The notes: generated by a model not told the origin, from the sequence alone. A stretch of 64,000 bases of DNA from Syntrophaceae bacterium UBA6087 (GCA_002448235.1 DIXF01000001.1:337040-401039), one strand, 5' to 3'; counted from the stretch's first letter, positions 17,376 through 26,514 are shown. Translations and numbers: made by a program.

Positions 17376-18314
17376 TCAGGCAGCGGCATAGCGGCCTCCG
17401 ACATCGTTGATCCGTCCCCTGGCGGTCATCCTTTCGACATGCTTCTTCACCATCAGGTACTCCCACATGTATACCCAGGCGGCGCTGTGGTATTTCCTGC
17501 CGTAGATGGGGCCGGACTCCGCTATCTCTTCCAGGGTAAGGGGCTTTTTCAGCAAGGAGCGTATCCTTTCATCCCGCTCGTCGATCATTGCGAGGAACCT
17601 CTCCAGGCCTGCGAGGAAATCCTCCCTGCGGACGACTCCGTGCTCGTGCCCGGTGATGAAGGTGTCGCAGTCCATGGAGCTGATGAGCGAGCACGATGAG
17701 ATGAAGGCGTCGATGTCTCCGTCGGAGCCGCCGTACCATGGGCCGAAGGAGGTGAGGTCGATGTCCGCCACGTACATTGCCCCGTGCTCGGGGAAGTACA
17801 GGCAGCTGAACCCGGCGGAATGGCCCGGCGCGCCGATGATGTGCATCCTGGTGCGGCCGAAGTCCATGACGTCGCCCCAGCGGTACTCCCCATCCACCCG
17901 CGCCGTGGACAGCCACCAATTGTGGCTGTTCTGGGGCGAGTACGGGCTGGGCTTTGTAGCGGGGTCGGATATCCTCTCCACCCATCGGTCGACCCAGTCG
18001 CTGCCGTACACCTCTTTCATCCCGAGGAGGGCTCCAAGGTTCCTCCTGTCCCTGAAGCACGAGGCTTCCTGCTCGTTGATGAAGATCCGGGCCGTGTCGA
18101 AGAGGTAGTTGCACGAGATGTGGTCGAAGTGGCAGTGGGTATCGATCACCATGTCCACGGCCGTGCTCTCTTTCAGGGCGCTGAGCGTCTTCACTCCTGC
18201 CCCTGGGTCCACGACCGTCTTCACGTCGTCGTCGATGAACAGCGAGGTGCAGTGGGGGAACCTGCTTTTGTCCTCTCCCGGAATTATTCTGACTGCCCCG
18301 AACCGCGTATCCAT
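17376..18314 (-). CDS. MBL-fold metallo-hydrolase
   Basis: The 312-residue protein has the zinc motif HxHxDH as THCHFDH (His60, His62, Asp64, His65). Further ligands are His in GAPGHSAG, Asp in YVADIDL and His in ITGHEHGV. This is the glyoxalase II/lactonase-like layout. The long C-terminal helical part (IRSLLKKPLTLEEIAE, WVYMWEYLMVKKH) is typical of MBL proteins that act on larger organic substrates. It is 18 bases downstream of the MarR gene and 60 bases before the alpha/beta hydrolase, so the three are an operon. Lactone or thioester hydrolysis is possible but unproven. Confidence 0.88.
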   Translation of the reverse strand: MDTRFGAVRIIPGEDKSRFPHCTSLFIDDDVKTVVDPGAGVKTLSALKESTAVDMVIDTHCHFDHISCNYLFDTARIFINEQEASCFRDRRNLGALLGMKEVYGSDWVDRWVERISDPATKPSPYSPQNSHNWWLSTARVDGEYRWGDVMDFGRTRMHIIGAPGHSAGFSCLYFPEHGAMYVADIDLTSFGPWYGGSDGDIDAFISSCSLISSMDCDTFITGHEHGVVRREDFLAGLERFLAMIDERDERIRSLLKKPLTLEEIAESGPIYGRKYHSAAWVYMWEYLMVKKHVERMTARGRINDVGGRYAAA

Positions 18315-18332
18315 GGATGCCTCCCCTCGCGC

Positions 18333-18758
18333 CTATTCCGAGAATGTGCTGATGACGTTCCGGAGGGCCCGGCTGAAGGTTTCCATCTCCTCCTCCGAGA
18401 GCCCCCTGGTGATCCTGTTGTTGAACTCCCTGGTGACCTTGAGGCACTTGAGCGCGGTGTCTTTGCCTGCGGCGGTGAGGAAGATGCCGATCGCCCTGCG
18501 GTCGTCAGGGGATGGGCGGCGCTCCACGAGGCCTTTGCTTTCCAGCCTGTCCACCAGCCCTGTTATGGCCGACTTGTCCAAGCCCAGCGCACTGCTCAGC
18601 TCGGTGAACAGGCAGCCGTCGTGCTCCTTGAGATAGTACAGCGCTCCCGACTGGGCCGCGGTGATGCCCGCGGTCTCGATGAGCGCCTGGTCCAGCCTGG
18701 TCATGAGCCGGTGCCTGGCCTGCCCGATAAGAAAGATGAAGCGCCGGTCTTCTCTCAT
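18333..18758 (-). CDS. MarR-family transcription regulator
   Basis: The 141-residue protein has the MarR winged helix: SGALYYLKEHDGCLFTELSS, recognition helix LDKSAITGLVDRLESKGLV and the wing ERRPSPDDRRAIGIFLT. It is first in a minus-strand operon with an MBL hydrolase and an alpha/beta hydrolase, possibly reading into the MerB-like gene. A perfect 8-bp inverted repeat about 60 bases upstream is a good operator candidate, suggesting autoregulation relieved by a small aromatic or electrophilic ligand. Confidence 0.92.
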   Translation of the reverse strand: MREDRRFIFLIGQARHRLMTRLDQALIETAGITAAQSGALYYLKEHDGCLFTELSSALGLDKSAITGLVDRLESKGLVERRPSPDDRRAIGIFLTAAGKDTALKCLKVTREFNNRITRGLSEEEMETFSRALRNVISTFSE

Positions 18759-18818
18759 ATGTCCCCTCGGATCGTGATCTCATGATGAGTCGTTTATCAG
18801 GGCTTATTGTAGGTGTGA

Positions 18819-18838
18819 ATAGTTGAGATGTCAACTAT
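18819..18838. promoter_or_regulatory. Candidate MarR operator palindrome
   Basis: ATAGTTGA-GATG-TCAACTAT, an 8-bp perfect inverted repeat with a 4-base spacer, of the size MarR dimers bind. It lies between the MarR start at 18758 and the oppositely directed small genes from 18996. Confidence 0.65.
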
Positions 18839-18876
18839 GAAGATATCAATCAAAGGATAGAAGAGGGGGAAGCTAC

Positions 18877-18899
18877 CCGTCTCGTGCTGAAAATCACCG
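18877..18899 (+). repeat. 23-base repeat, copy 1
   Basis: CCGTCTCGTGCTGAAAATCA plus CCG; 22 of 23 bases are repeated at 36886-36908. No function recognised. Confidence 0.6.
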
Positions 18900-18995
18900 C
18901 AGTCAAATTATACGGGTGCAACCTCTTTTAGGGTCTTGACTGAACCGGTGTTAGCGATTAGCCTTCATTATCAACGAATTCTCCAGGAGGTAGGG

Positions 18996-19115
18996 ATGAA
19001 AAAACTTTTCGTGCGGGCTGTAATCCTCGGCATTCTGGCCGGTGTCGGATATCTTGTGTGTAAAAAGTTCTGCAATAAGGAGCATTGTGGTTGCAGTTGT
19101 AAAAAAGAGGCTTAA
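18996..19115 (+). CDS. Small Cys-rich single-helix peptide, 39 residues
   Basis: AGGAGG lies five bases before the ATG. The peptide is one N-terminal hydrophobic helix (LFVRAVILGILAGVGYLV) followed by a Lys- and Cys-rich tail with five Cys (CKKFC, HCGCSC). The layout suggests a membrane-anchored metal-binding or redox peptide. It is three bases upstream of the next small gene and likely co-transcribed. No family is recognised. Confidence 0.65.
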   Translation: MKKLFVRAVILGILAGVGYLVCKKFCNKEHCGCSCKKEA

Positions 19116-19118
19116 GCC

Positions 19119-19301
19119 ATGGCCATGAAAGTTGAAATCAAAGACAACAAGCTTTTTATCGAGATCGACCTTGAAAAGCCGACTCCATCATCATCCGGCA
19201 AAACCCTGGTAGTCGCCAGCACGAGGGGGAACATGGTCACAACTGCCGAAGTGGACGGCAAGCCTGTTACTATCGGCCTGAACGCATATATTAAACGCTG
19301 A
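19119..19301 (+). CDS. Conserved small hypothetical protein, 60 residues
   Basis: The sequence MAMKVEIKDNKLFIEIDLE, then KPTPSSSGKTLVVASTRGN, looks like a compact beta protein with a conserved PSSSGKT segment. It follows the Cys-rich peptide by three bases. A second ATG (codon 3) is an alternative start. Similar small proteins occur in other deltaproteobacteria as far as I recall; no function is known. Confidence 0.7.
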   Translation: MAMKVEIKDNKLFIEIDLEKPTPSSSGKTLVVASTRGNMVTTAEVDGKPVTIGLNAYIKR

Positions 19302-19332
19302 ACAGGATAGTCTGAATGCCATCGACCGGACA

Positions 19333-19384
19333 GCCATGACATTACGCAACGAAGAGACTTATCAGTAGAGACCATTCTGCGGCA
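19333..19384 (+). repeat. About 50-base intergenic repeat, copy 1
   Basis: Begins GCCATGACATTACGCAACGA and ends CTGCGGCA. A diverged copy lies at 37437-37487. Both follow a small gene and precede an operon of secreted proteins. Confidence 0.5.
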
Positions 19385-19547
19385 GAGATCTATACAGAAA
19401 CCAAGCGGGCATTAACGTATAATAATCCTTGGGCGAGTGAATGCCGATAAAAAATATACCGAGGTTCACACTCCGATGCATCTATAAGGGTTCCGGACCT
19501 TGATTGTAAACGACTTGAAAGTTTCATTCAAAGAAGGGAGTAGAACC

Positions 19548-20858
19548 ATGAGGAACCGCCTTGTATCTCTCACGGGAATGGTGGTGGTTGCAGCAGTTCT
19601 TTTTCTCAGCGGCTGCAGCGCGGTACGGTACACCACCACCATGAAGCCTTCCGCCGACAAGAGCCTGCAGTACGGGCCGGTCCGCCTGAGCGTTTCGAGC
19701 TTCAACTATGAGAAGCCCGGCGTGCAGCCCCTGCCGCCGGACATCGACCGGAAGGCCAAGGAGCTCTTCCCGAGCGTGTTTTCGGATGACCTCGCGGCCC
19801 TGCCGGTCCATATCGACATCAAGAGAACGTATGACGACACATCAATGGGCATCACGAGGCTCCTTTCGCTTACCTTCACGCTTGGGGTGGTTCTGATACC
19901 CGGCACCCAGGAGCATGGGTTTATTGTCCGTACGAGCGTGCTGGATTCCCTGGGCGAGCCCCTGGTCGAAAAAGAGGAGAAGTTCGGGATCGATGCGGTG
20001 TCATGGGGCAGCTACTGGCCCTGGGGCCTCCTGCCGGTGATCGGGTCCTCCGACCTGCCGAGGGCCTCCCTCTTCAGCGGGAGCGGTTTCGCGACCGACA
20101 CCATAGAGGCCCAGGCCAAGATCAACGATCACGCCGCCGCGTGCATCGCCGAGATCGTGACCCAGTCGCTCAAGTCGGCCGACAGGGCAAGGCTCGAATC
20201 CGCCTTCCGGGAGCGGCAGTCCCGGGTCCAGGAGATCCCCATCGATGGCAGAACGTGCAAAAGCTTCCTCACCATGAACCCGGTGTCCAAAGCGGTGAAG
20301 GGCAGCGTCTTCAAGGTGCTCGTGTTCGATGGCGAGCCGAAGCAGGGAGCAAAACCTCTGCATACGGCGATCGTGGCCCGCTATGACGAGTCCGGACGAT
20401 GGCAGCCCGTGAAAAGCTACCTGCGCCATGCCCGCACGCTCACCTCGGTGAGCGCCCTGATCGAGAACAACGTGCCGGTCAAGGTTGCGGTGCGTACGCC
20501 CGAAGCACCTCCCCTGGAGGACTTCATCGACACCCCGGACCTCTCCGGCGCCGACCGCAACGAGGCGCTGCGGTGGAACAACAATATCCTGCTCGAAGCG
20601 AAGAACCGCTCTCTGGACAAAGTCTTGCGCGAGGAGAACAGCGATGCGCTGCTGTCTCTGACAACCCGCATCGAGAGATCGATCCTTGATTTGAGCGAGC
20701 AGGCCGAACGGGCCAAGGACAATGCTCAGACAAAAGTGGAAAAAGGAGAGGGCGACCCTGCTCCCGATCGCGAACTGTCGGTCCTGTGCCGCCAGCGCAT
20801 CGAGGTGCTCAAACCCGTTCTGGCAGCCATGAAGGATGCCGCTGCCCGGAAACAGTAG
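19548..20858 (+). CDS. Paralogous lipoprotein 1 of 4, unknown family
   Basis: The 436-residue protein starts at the ATG at 19548, chosen because it opens a lipoprotein signal peptide with lipobox LFLSGC. The family layout shared by all four paralogues is: post-lipobox RYTTTMKPS, an LFPSVFSDDLAALPVHIDI segment, a hydrophobic glycine/proline loop (TLGVVLIPGT), SWGSYWPWGLLPVIGSSDLP, then PLEDFIDTPDLSGADRNEAL and the C-terminal coiled part ending RQRIEVLKPVLAAMKDAAA. No known domain is recognised. Each copy is probably an inner-leaflet outer-membrane lipoprotein. Copies follow head to tail with short gaps, so they are an operon. Confidence 0.8.
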   Translation: MRNRLVSLTGMVVVAAVLFLSGCSAVRYTTTMKPSADKSLQYGPVRLSVSSFNYEKPGVQPLPPDIDRKAKELFPSVFSDDLAALPVHIDIKRTYDDTSMGITRLLSLTFTLGVVLIPGTQEHGFIVRTSVLDSLGEPLVEKEEKFGIDAVSWGSYWPWGLLPVIGSSDLPRASLFSGSGFATDTIEAQAKINDHAAACIAEIVTQSLKSADRARLESAFRERQSRVQEIPIDGRTCKSFLTMNPVSKAVKGSVFKVLVFDGEPKQGAKPLHTAIVARYDESGRWQPVKSYLRHARTLTSVSALIENNVPVKVAVRTPEAPPLEDFIDTPDLSGADRNEALRWNNNILLEAKNRSLDKVLREENSDALLSLTTRIERSILDLSEQAERAKDNAQTKVEKGEGDPAPDRELSVLCRQRIEVLKPVLAAMKDAAARKQ

Positions 20859-20877
20859 AAAGGACAGAGGAGAGGCA

Positions 20878-22209
20878 ATGAAAGCGTACCCGGCAACTTT
20901 GAAATGGGCGATATTGATCCTTATGGTGATGTTTCTGAGCGGCTGCGGTTCGATGCGCCTGGCAAGCACCCTGAAGCCCTCGGGCGAAACCAACCTCCCC
21001 ATCGGCAATGCCCGCTTCAGTATCATCAACTACACCGGCGTTTACGACAAGAACGATCCGGCGACAAAGATATGGGTAGACATGATCACCCAGGATTTTC
21101 TGTCGCAGCGGGCCAAGACCCTCTATCCCGGTATTTTCACTGACGAATGGACGGCATTGCCGGTTATGGTCAAGGCCGAAGGCGTATACCATGACGGATT
21201 GACGACAATGACAATTATGGCAATCCTGACAGCAGGGATGATCCCTTTCCCCGGGAAGACGTGGATGGATTTCTCGGTATCCTCTGATGTGCGCACCGCG
21301 CTTGGCGAAAGCCTGATCAACAGGGACAGGAAATTCGAGGTCGAGCAGGCCATGTGGATGAGCATCATCGGTCCGCTGGGATGTATCCCTGTCCCGGGGC
21401 AGGCCGACCTGCCGCGGGACGGCATTTTTCTCTTCTTCCCGCTGACCGAGGATGCCTATTCCAAGACCAAGCTTCCGACGTATGTTGCGGACTGCATCGT
21501 CAAGTCGGTGGTCATGGACCTCTATGAGGCGGATCCCGCCCTGGTCGACACTGCCTACAAGGCCCGCGCATCACATCTCCAGGAGATCACCATTGACGGC
21601 CGCACCTTCTGGAGCTTCCTTGCGCCGTCGCTCTCCAAGGAGGACGGACGGCCGGTTGCCTTCACCGCCATGCTGTACCAGGAATCCCCAAGACGCGGGG
21701 CTGCTCCGTATGAACAGGTTGTCGTAGCAAGTCGTGACAGCACCGGCAACTGGATTCCCCAGACCGGATACCTGCACCGGACGAAGAGCCTGACCGCTGT
21801 CAGCGTCCTCATCGATAACGGCATTCCTGCAAAGGTGGTGGTGAGAACTGTTGAAGATCCTTCTCTGGAGGACTTCATCGAGCTCCCCGACCTCTCCGGC
21901 GCCGACCGGGCCCAGGCCTTGAGATGGAGCAACGGCATACTCGTGGAGGCAAAGAACAAGTCGCTCGTGAAAATACTGCGGGAAAAAACCGGTGACCAGC
22001 TGATGTCCCTGGCAACCCGCATCGAGAAGACGATCCTGGATTTAAGCGGTATGGCAGAGCGTGCCAAGGACAATGCCCAGGCAATGGTAGAAAAGGGCGA
22101 GGGCGACCCTGCCTCCGAGAGGGAGCTCTCGGTCCTGTTCCGCCAGCGCATCGAGGTGCTCAAGCCCATCCTGGCCGCCATGAAGGATGCCGCGGCAAGA
22201 AAACAATAG
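20878..22209 (+). CDS. Paralogous lipoprotein 2 of 4, unknown family
   Basis: The 443-residue paralogue has lipobox MFLSGC and the start at 20878, 20 bases after the previous stop. It keeps the family marks LYPGIFTDEWTALPVMVKAE, IPFPGKTWMDF, PLGCIPVPGQADLPRDG, SLEDFIELPDLSGADRAQAL and the tail QRIEVLKPILAAMKDAAARK. The tail DNA is nearly identical to that of paralogue 1, suggesting recent duplication or gene conversion. Confidence 0.8.
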   Translation: MKAYPATLKWAILILMVMFLSGCGSMRLASTLKPSGETNLPIGNARFSIINYTGVYDKNDPATKIWVDMITQDFLSQRAKTLYPGIFTDEWTALPVMVKAEGVYHDGLTTMTIMAILTAGMIPFPGKTWMDFSVSSDVRTALGESLINRDRKFEVEQAMWMSIIGPLGCIPVPGQADLPRDGIFLFFPLTEDAYSKTKLPTYVADCIVKSVVMDLYEADPALVDTAYKARASHLQEITIDGRTFWSFLAPSLSKEDGRPVAFTAMLYQESPRRGAAPYEQVVVASRDSTGNWIPQTGYLHRTKSLTAVSVLIDNGIPAKVVVRTVEDPSLEDFIELPDLSGADRAQALRWSNGILVEAKNKSLVKILREKTGDQLMSLATRIEKTILDLSGMAERAKDNAQAMVEKGEGDPASERELSVLFRQRIEVLKPILAAMKDAAARKQ

Positions 22210-22221
22210 GAGAAGGAGCCC

Positions 22222-23502
22222 ATGATGAAATTTCAAACAGTTATGACCTGGCTGGCAGCGGGATTGATGATCTTCACCTTGAGTGCCTGCTCTTCGACAC
22301 GGTATGCAAGCACACTCAAGCCTTCGGGCGACAGTGCCTTTCACATGAATGACCTGCGCTTCAGCATTATAAGCCTCGACGGGAGGGACGACATTCTTGC
22401 AAAACGCTCCCGCGAGCTCTATCCCAACCTCTTTACCGACGAGTGGACAGGCCTGCCGGTCGTGGTAAAAACAGATTCCCGCCATGAATCGACAAGGGAT
22501 CGAGCGGCCTTTCTCACAGGCTTCTGCACCCTGGGGATCATACCTTTCCCGGGAACGGATAAAACAACATACGATGTCCAGACAAGCCTGATAAATTCCA
22601 TGGGTGAAAGCGTCCCGGCAGGAAAGGTTTCCTATGAGTTCGAAAACGTCATGTGGATGACCATACTCGGCCCGCTGGGCCTTCTGCCGGTTGCCGGAAC
22701 TGCGGACCTCCCCAGGGATTACCAGTGCCTCTTCTTCAGCTCGAATGATGCCTTCGTCGAATCCGCCAGCAAGGGGGGCGATTACCAGATGAGCTGCCGT
22801 GTCGAGGCGGTGGTAAAATCACTTCAGGACGCCGATCGGGCCAGGCTCGCCGAAGACTACCGGGTGCGGAAATCACGCCTGCAGGAGGTCATGATCGGCG
22901 GAAAGCGCTACTGGAGCTATCTCGCACCGGTACTTTCCCAGAAGCTGGACAAAGCGGAGAGCTTTACCGCCCTCATATACGCCGATAATCCAAGGCGCGG
23001 CACAAATCCTCTGGACAGGGTCACCGTGGCACGGCGGGACGAGGCCGGGGACTGGCATCCGGTGAAAGGGTATCTTCGCTCGATGAAGACACTCACCGCC
23101 GCGAGCGTTCTGATGGAAAACGGCGTGCCCTCCAAGGTGGTCGTGCGCGCGGTCGAGGAGCCGCCGCTCGAGGATTTCATCGATATTCAGGAGAATTCTG
23201 TCGCAGGCATGCGCTGGAGCAATGAAATGCTGCTGGAAGCCAAGAACCGGTCTTTGGGAAAGCTTTTGAAGGAAAAAACCGGTGACGAACTGCTGGCCCT
23301 TGCGACCCGCATCGAGAAGACGATCCTTGACTTGAGCGGACTGGCCGAGCAGGCCAAGGACCGGGCGCAAACAATAGTGGAAAAAGGGCAGGGCAACCCG
23401 GCTCCTGATCGGGAGCTTTCCGTCCTCTTCCGCCAGCGCATCGAGATACTCAAGCCCGTACTTGCCGCAATCAAGCAGGGGGCAGCGGCAAAGCAGCAGT
23501 AA
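22222..23502 (+). CDS. Paralogous lipoprotein 3 of 4, unknown family
   Basis: The 426-residue paralogue has lipobox TLSACS. It is the shortest copy: the segment corresponding to SLEDFIELPDLSGADRAQAL in copy 2 is shortened to PLEDFIDIQENSVAGMRWSN. The start follows AAGGAG by six bases and the previous stop by 12. Other family marks are kept (LYPNLFTDEWTGLPVVVKT, IIPFPGTDKTTYDV, GPLGLLPVAGTADLPRDY). Confidence 0.8.
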   Translation: MMKFQTVMTWLAAGLMIFTLSACSSTRYASTLKPSGDSAFHMNDLRFSIISLDGRDDILAKRSRELYPNLFTDEWTGLPVVVKTDSRHESTRDRAAFLTGFCTLGIIPFPGTDKTTYDVQTSLINSMGESVPAGKVSYEFENVMWMTILGPLGLLPVAGTADLPRDYQCLFFSSNDAFVESASKGGDYQMSCRVEAVVKSLQDADRARLAEDYRVRKSRLQEVMIGGKRYWSYLAPVLSQKLDKAESFTALIYADNPRRGTNPLDRVTVARRDEAGDWHPVKGYLRSMKTLTAASVLMENGVPSKVVVRAVEEPPLEDFIDIQENSVAGMRWSNEMLLEAKNRSLGKLLKEKTGDELLALATRIEKTILDLSGLAEQAKDRAQTIVEKGQGNPAPDRELSVLFRQRIEILKPVLAAIKQGAAAKQQ

Positions 23503-23584
23503 GAAGAGATCCGGAGGTAAGGCCATGGATCTGCAGGGACATCTGGAGTACGATCGGGAAAACAGGGAAAGGAAAGGAGCGGCG

Positions 23585-24925
23585 ATGGGTACGATTCGTG
23601 ACAAGGTGAAATGGATGGGGATCCTCCTGATATGCATGCTCTTGAGCGGGTGCGCCTCTCAGCGGGTGGCGAGCACGCTCAGGCCCTCGGACGACAAGGG
23701 GCTCACGCTCGGTCAGGCCCGCTTCAGCATCATCGGCTATACCGATGTCTATGAAAAACCCATTCCCGGAATAGAGGAGTATCGTCTCACCGCCCGGCAG
23801 CTGCAGGAGCGCGCCGAGGTGCTGTACCCCGAGCTTTTCTCCGACGACTGGACAGCCCTGCCGGTTATGGTCAGGGCCGAGATAAAGCACGATTCAAGCG
23901 GACTGAACCTTGCGGCAATGCTGAGCGGATTCACTCTGGGCATCATCCCGTTCTCCGGAACAGCTGTCACGAGCCATAAGATAACGACAGACGTGCGCGA
24001 TGCCCTCGGAGAGAGCATGGCAGACAAGAACGTGAGCTTCGATGTCGAATTCGGGACCTGGGTGACAATCTTTAGCCCGTTTGGCAGCCTCCCGGTACCG
24101 GGCCGGGCTGATCTGCCCCGCGACACGGTCCTGCTGGGCATCCCGCTGTCCGGGGAACCGTATGCGATGAAAGAGAAGTATGGCCCCTATAACACCGACA
24201 TCATGATCGAAGCGGTCGTCAAAAACCTGCGCTCGATCGATACCACTGCGATGGAGACGGCTTATAAGGCGCGGCGATCCCGCCTCCAGGAGATCGCCAT
24301 AGACGGGCAGAACTACTGGAGCTGTCTCGCGCCGGTTATCTCTCAGGAGAGCGGCCGGCCGGTTTCCTTTGCTGCCATGCTGTTTCAAGAGAAGCCCGAC
24401 CGCGGCACGAAGCCGTATGCACAGGTCGTCGTTGCCCGGCGCGGCGAGAGCGGCGGCTGGGTTCCGGTGAACGGCTACCTGAGGAATACCCGGAAGCTCA
24501 CGACCGTGAGCACGCTCATGGAAGGAGGCGCACCTTCACGGATCGCTGTGCGCGTGGTCGAGGAGCCGCCCCTGGAAGACTTCATCGACACCCCGGACCT
24601 CACCGGCCCTGGACGGGCGGACAACTTACGCTGGAGCAACGGCATCCTGCTCGAAGCGAAGAACCGCTCTCTGGAAAAGCTCCTGCGCGAAGAAAGCCGG
24701 AGCGCGCTCCTGGGCCTGGTGACCCGGATCGAGAAGTCGATTCTCGACTTGAACGAGCAGGCCGAGCGGGCCAAGGACCGGGCCCAGACAAAAGTGGAAA
24801 AAGGCGAGGGTGATCCCGCGCCCGACAGGGAGCTCTCGATCCTGTGCCGCCAGCGCATCGAGGTGCTCAAGCCCGTCCTTGGCGCCATCAAGCAGGAGGT
24901 TGCTGCGAGGAGACAGGAACAGTGA
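23585..24925 (+). CDS. Paralogous lipoprotein 4 of 4, unknown family
   Basis: The 446-residue paralogue has lipobox MLLSGC. The ATG at 23585 is preferred because AAAGGAG precedes it and the signal peptide follows; an in-frame ATG at 23525 would add 20 residues before the signal. It keeps LYPELFSDDWTALPVMVRAE, GIIPFSGTAVTSHKI, GSLPVPGRADLPRDT and PLEDFIDTPDLTGPGRADN. Long DNA stretches around 24560-24700 match paralogue 1 almost exactly. Confidence 0.8.
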   Translation: MGTIRDKVKWMGILLICMLLSGCASQRVASTLRPSDDKGLTLGQARFSIIGYTDVYEKPIPGIEEYRLTARQLQERAEVLYPELFSDDWTALPVMVRAEIKHDSSGLNLAAMLSGFTLGIIPFSGTAVTSHKITTDVRDALGESMADKNVSFDVEFGTWVTIFSPFGSLPVPGRADLPRDTVLLGIPLSGEPYAMKEKYGPYNTDIMIEAVVKNLRSIDTTAMETAYKARRSRLQEIAIDGQNYWSCLAPVISQESGRPVSFAAMLFQEKPDRGTKPYAQVVVARRGESGGWVPVNGYLRNTRKLTTVSTLMEGGAPSRIAVRVVEEPPLEDFIDTPDLTGPGRADNLRWSNGILLEAKNRSLEKLLREESRSALLGLVTRIEKSILDLNEQAERAKDRAQTKVEKGEGDPAPDRELSILCRQRIEVLKPVLGAIKQEVAARRQEQ

Positions 24926-24936
24926 GGGAGATTACC

Positions 24937-26514
24937 ATGCGCAATAAAACCGCTGTTTTCATTATAGTCCTTGTCGCCGGAATTTATGCTCTCGGGCTGG
25001 TCGCGGTTCAGGCATCTGCCTGGGCCGGAGAGCCGTCAGGACAAGCTCCGGACGAGCCGATCAAGGCCGACCTTGCCGCGCTCGCAGATGACGGCCGCTG
25101 GCTGGAGCTCATGGCAGCGGCGACCGATGCAGTCCGGAAGAATGCATCCGACCCGGTGCCCATAGTGTACCAGCTCCAGGCCATGCGAATGCTTGGGGAG
25201 AGCGATTCCGCGCTGAAGAAGGCCGACGAGGCGGTCGCACGCTTCCCGGACAATGCGCGCATCATCATGGAGCGTGCATGGATCCACTCGTTCAAAGGCA
25301 GCTGGGCCTTAGCCCTCGCCGATGCACGGCTCGCCGCCGGGATCGACCCCAAGCTTTACGATGCCCTGAGCGTCCAGGGAATCGCATACAGGGAGATGCG
25401 CGACTGGAACAATGCCATCGACCTGTACACGAACGCCCTTGCCCTCAAACCGAACGATGTGAGCGCCCTTCTGAACCGCGGGCGTTCCTATGTCGAGAAG
25501 GGCATGTGGCAGGAGGCGAAGGCAGACCTCGACAAAAGCATCTCCCTGAACTCCGGATCGGCCGAGGCCTTTTACCACCGGGGGAGGGCATACGCAGGAT
25601 CGGGCAAGCTCGGCAATGCCGCAAAAGACTTCACCGCTTCGCTCAAGCTCAAGCCCCGGGCGGCCGCTCCATACATAGCGCGGGCAGAGGTGCTGGCACA
25701 GGGCGGAAAGTGGGAAGACGCGGCAAAGGACGCCTACACGGCCATCGCCCTGGGCTCGAATGACATCAGGCCATTCTACACGGCCTGCCAGGCATCGGTC
25801 GTGCTGGGCGATTTCGACGCGCTTGCCGGATATGCCGAAAGCGGCGCCATGATCGCACCCGGCAATGCGGAGTTCCAGCGTTTCGCCGGAAAGGCCTATC
25901 GTGAAAAGGGCGAGCTGACAAAGGCACTTGCCGCATACGACAAGGCGGTGAAGGCAGCGCCCAGCGATGCCGGTGTGCTGCTCGACAGGGCGATCACCAA
26001 CGTCCTGCTCCGCCGGTACGATCAGGCGGCCGACGACTGCACCGCATCCCTTTCGGCCAAAACCTCGGCCACGGCATATGCGCTCCGCGGATTCGCGCGC
26101 CTGAAGGCAGGCTCCCTCGATCGTGCCCTCGAGGACAGCACCAACGCGTTGACCCTCGAACCGAAAACCGCTACCGCGCTGCTGGTCAGGGCCAATATCA
26201 ACCTGACCAGGGGGAGGTTCGCCGAAGCCTTGTCGGAAAGCAGGCAGGCCCTCAGGCTGGATCCAACCCAGGCCTGGGGCTATATCACATATGGCTCTGC
26301 CTTGTCGGCTGCCGGCCGCAACGAAGAGGCGGTGAAAATACTGGATCAGGCGGTCACCCTGGCACCGAACGACGGGGAGGCGCATCTGGCCAGAGGGCGC
26401 TGCCTCGTTGCGCTCGGCCGTCATGCCAAGGCCCGCCAGGAAATCGAGAAGGCCTCTGCCCTCGATGCCGGACTGAAGCAGGCTGCCCGCGCCGAGCTGG
26501 ACAAGCTGAAATAA
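24937..26514 (+). CDS. Secreted tetratricopeptide-repeat protein
   Basis: The 525-residue protein starts 12 bases after the last lipoprotein stop. It has a signal peptide (MRNKTAVFIIVLVAGIYALG, cleavage near SAWAG) and then about a dozen TPR units across its whole length (for example WNNAIDLYTNALALKPNDVS and GELTKALAAYDKAVKAAPSD). TPR arrays hold protein partners; given the operon, the partner may be the lipoproteins upstream. No catalytic domain is seen. Confidence 0.88.
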   Translation: MRNKTAVFIIVLVAGIYALGLVAVQASAWAGEPSGQAPDEPIKADLAALADDGRWLELMAAATDAVRKNASDPVPIVYQLQAMRMLGESDSALKKADEAVARFPDNARIIMERAWIHSFKGSWALALADARLAAGIDPKLYDALSVQGIAYREMRDWNNAIDLYTNALALKPNDVSALLNRGRSYVEKGMWQEAKADLDKSISLNSGSAEAFYHRGRAYAGSGKLGNAAKDFTASLKLKPRAAAPYIARAEVLAQGGKWEDAAKDAYTAIALGSNDIRPFYTACQASVVLGDFDALAGYAESGAMIAPGNAEFQRFAGKAYREKGELTKALAAYDKAVKAAPSDAGVLLDRAITNVLLRRYDQAADDCTASLSAKTSATAYALRGFARLKAGSLDRALEDSTNALTLEPKTATALLVRANINLTRGRFAEALSESRQALRLDPTQAWGYITYGSALSAAGRNEEAVKILDQAVTLAPNDGEAHLARGRCLVALGRHAKARQEIEKASALDAGLKQAARAELDKLK

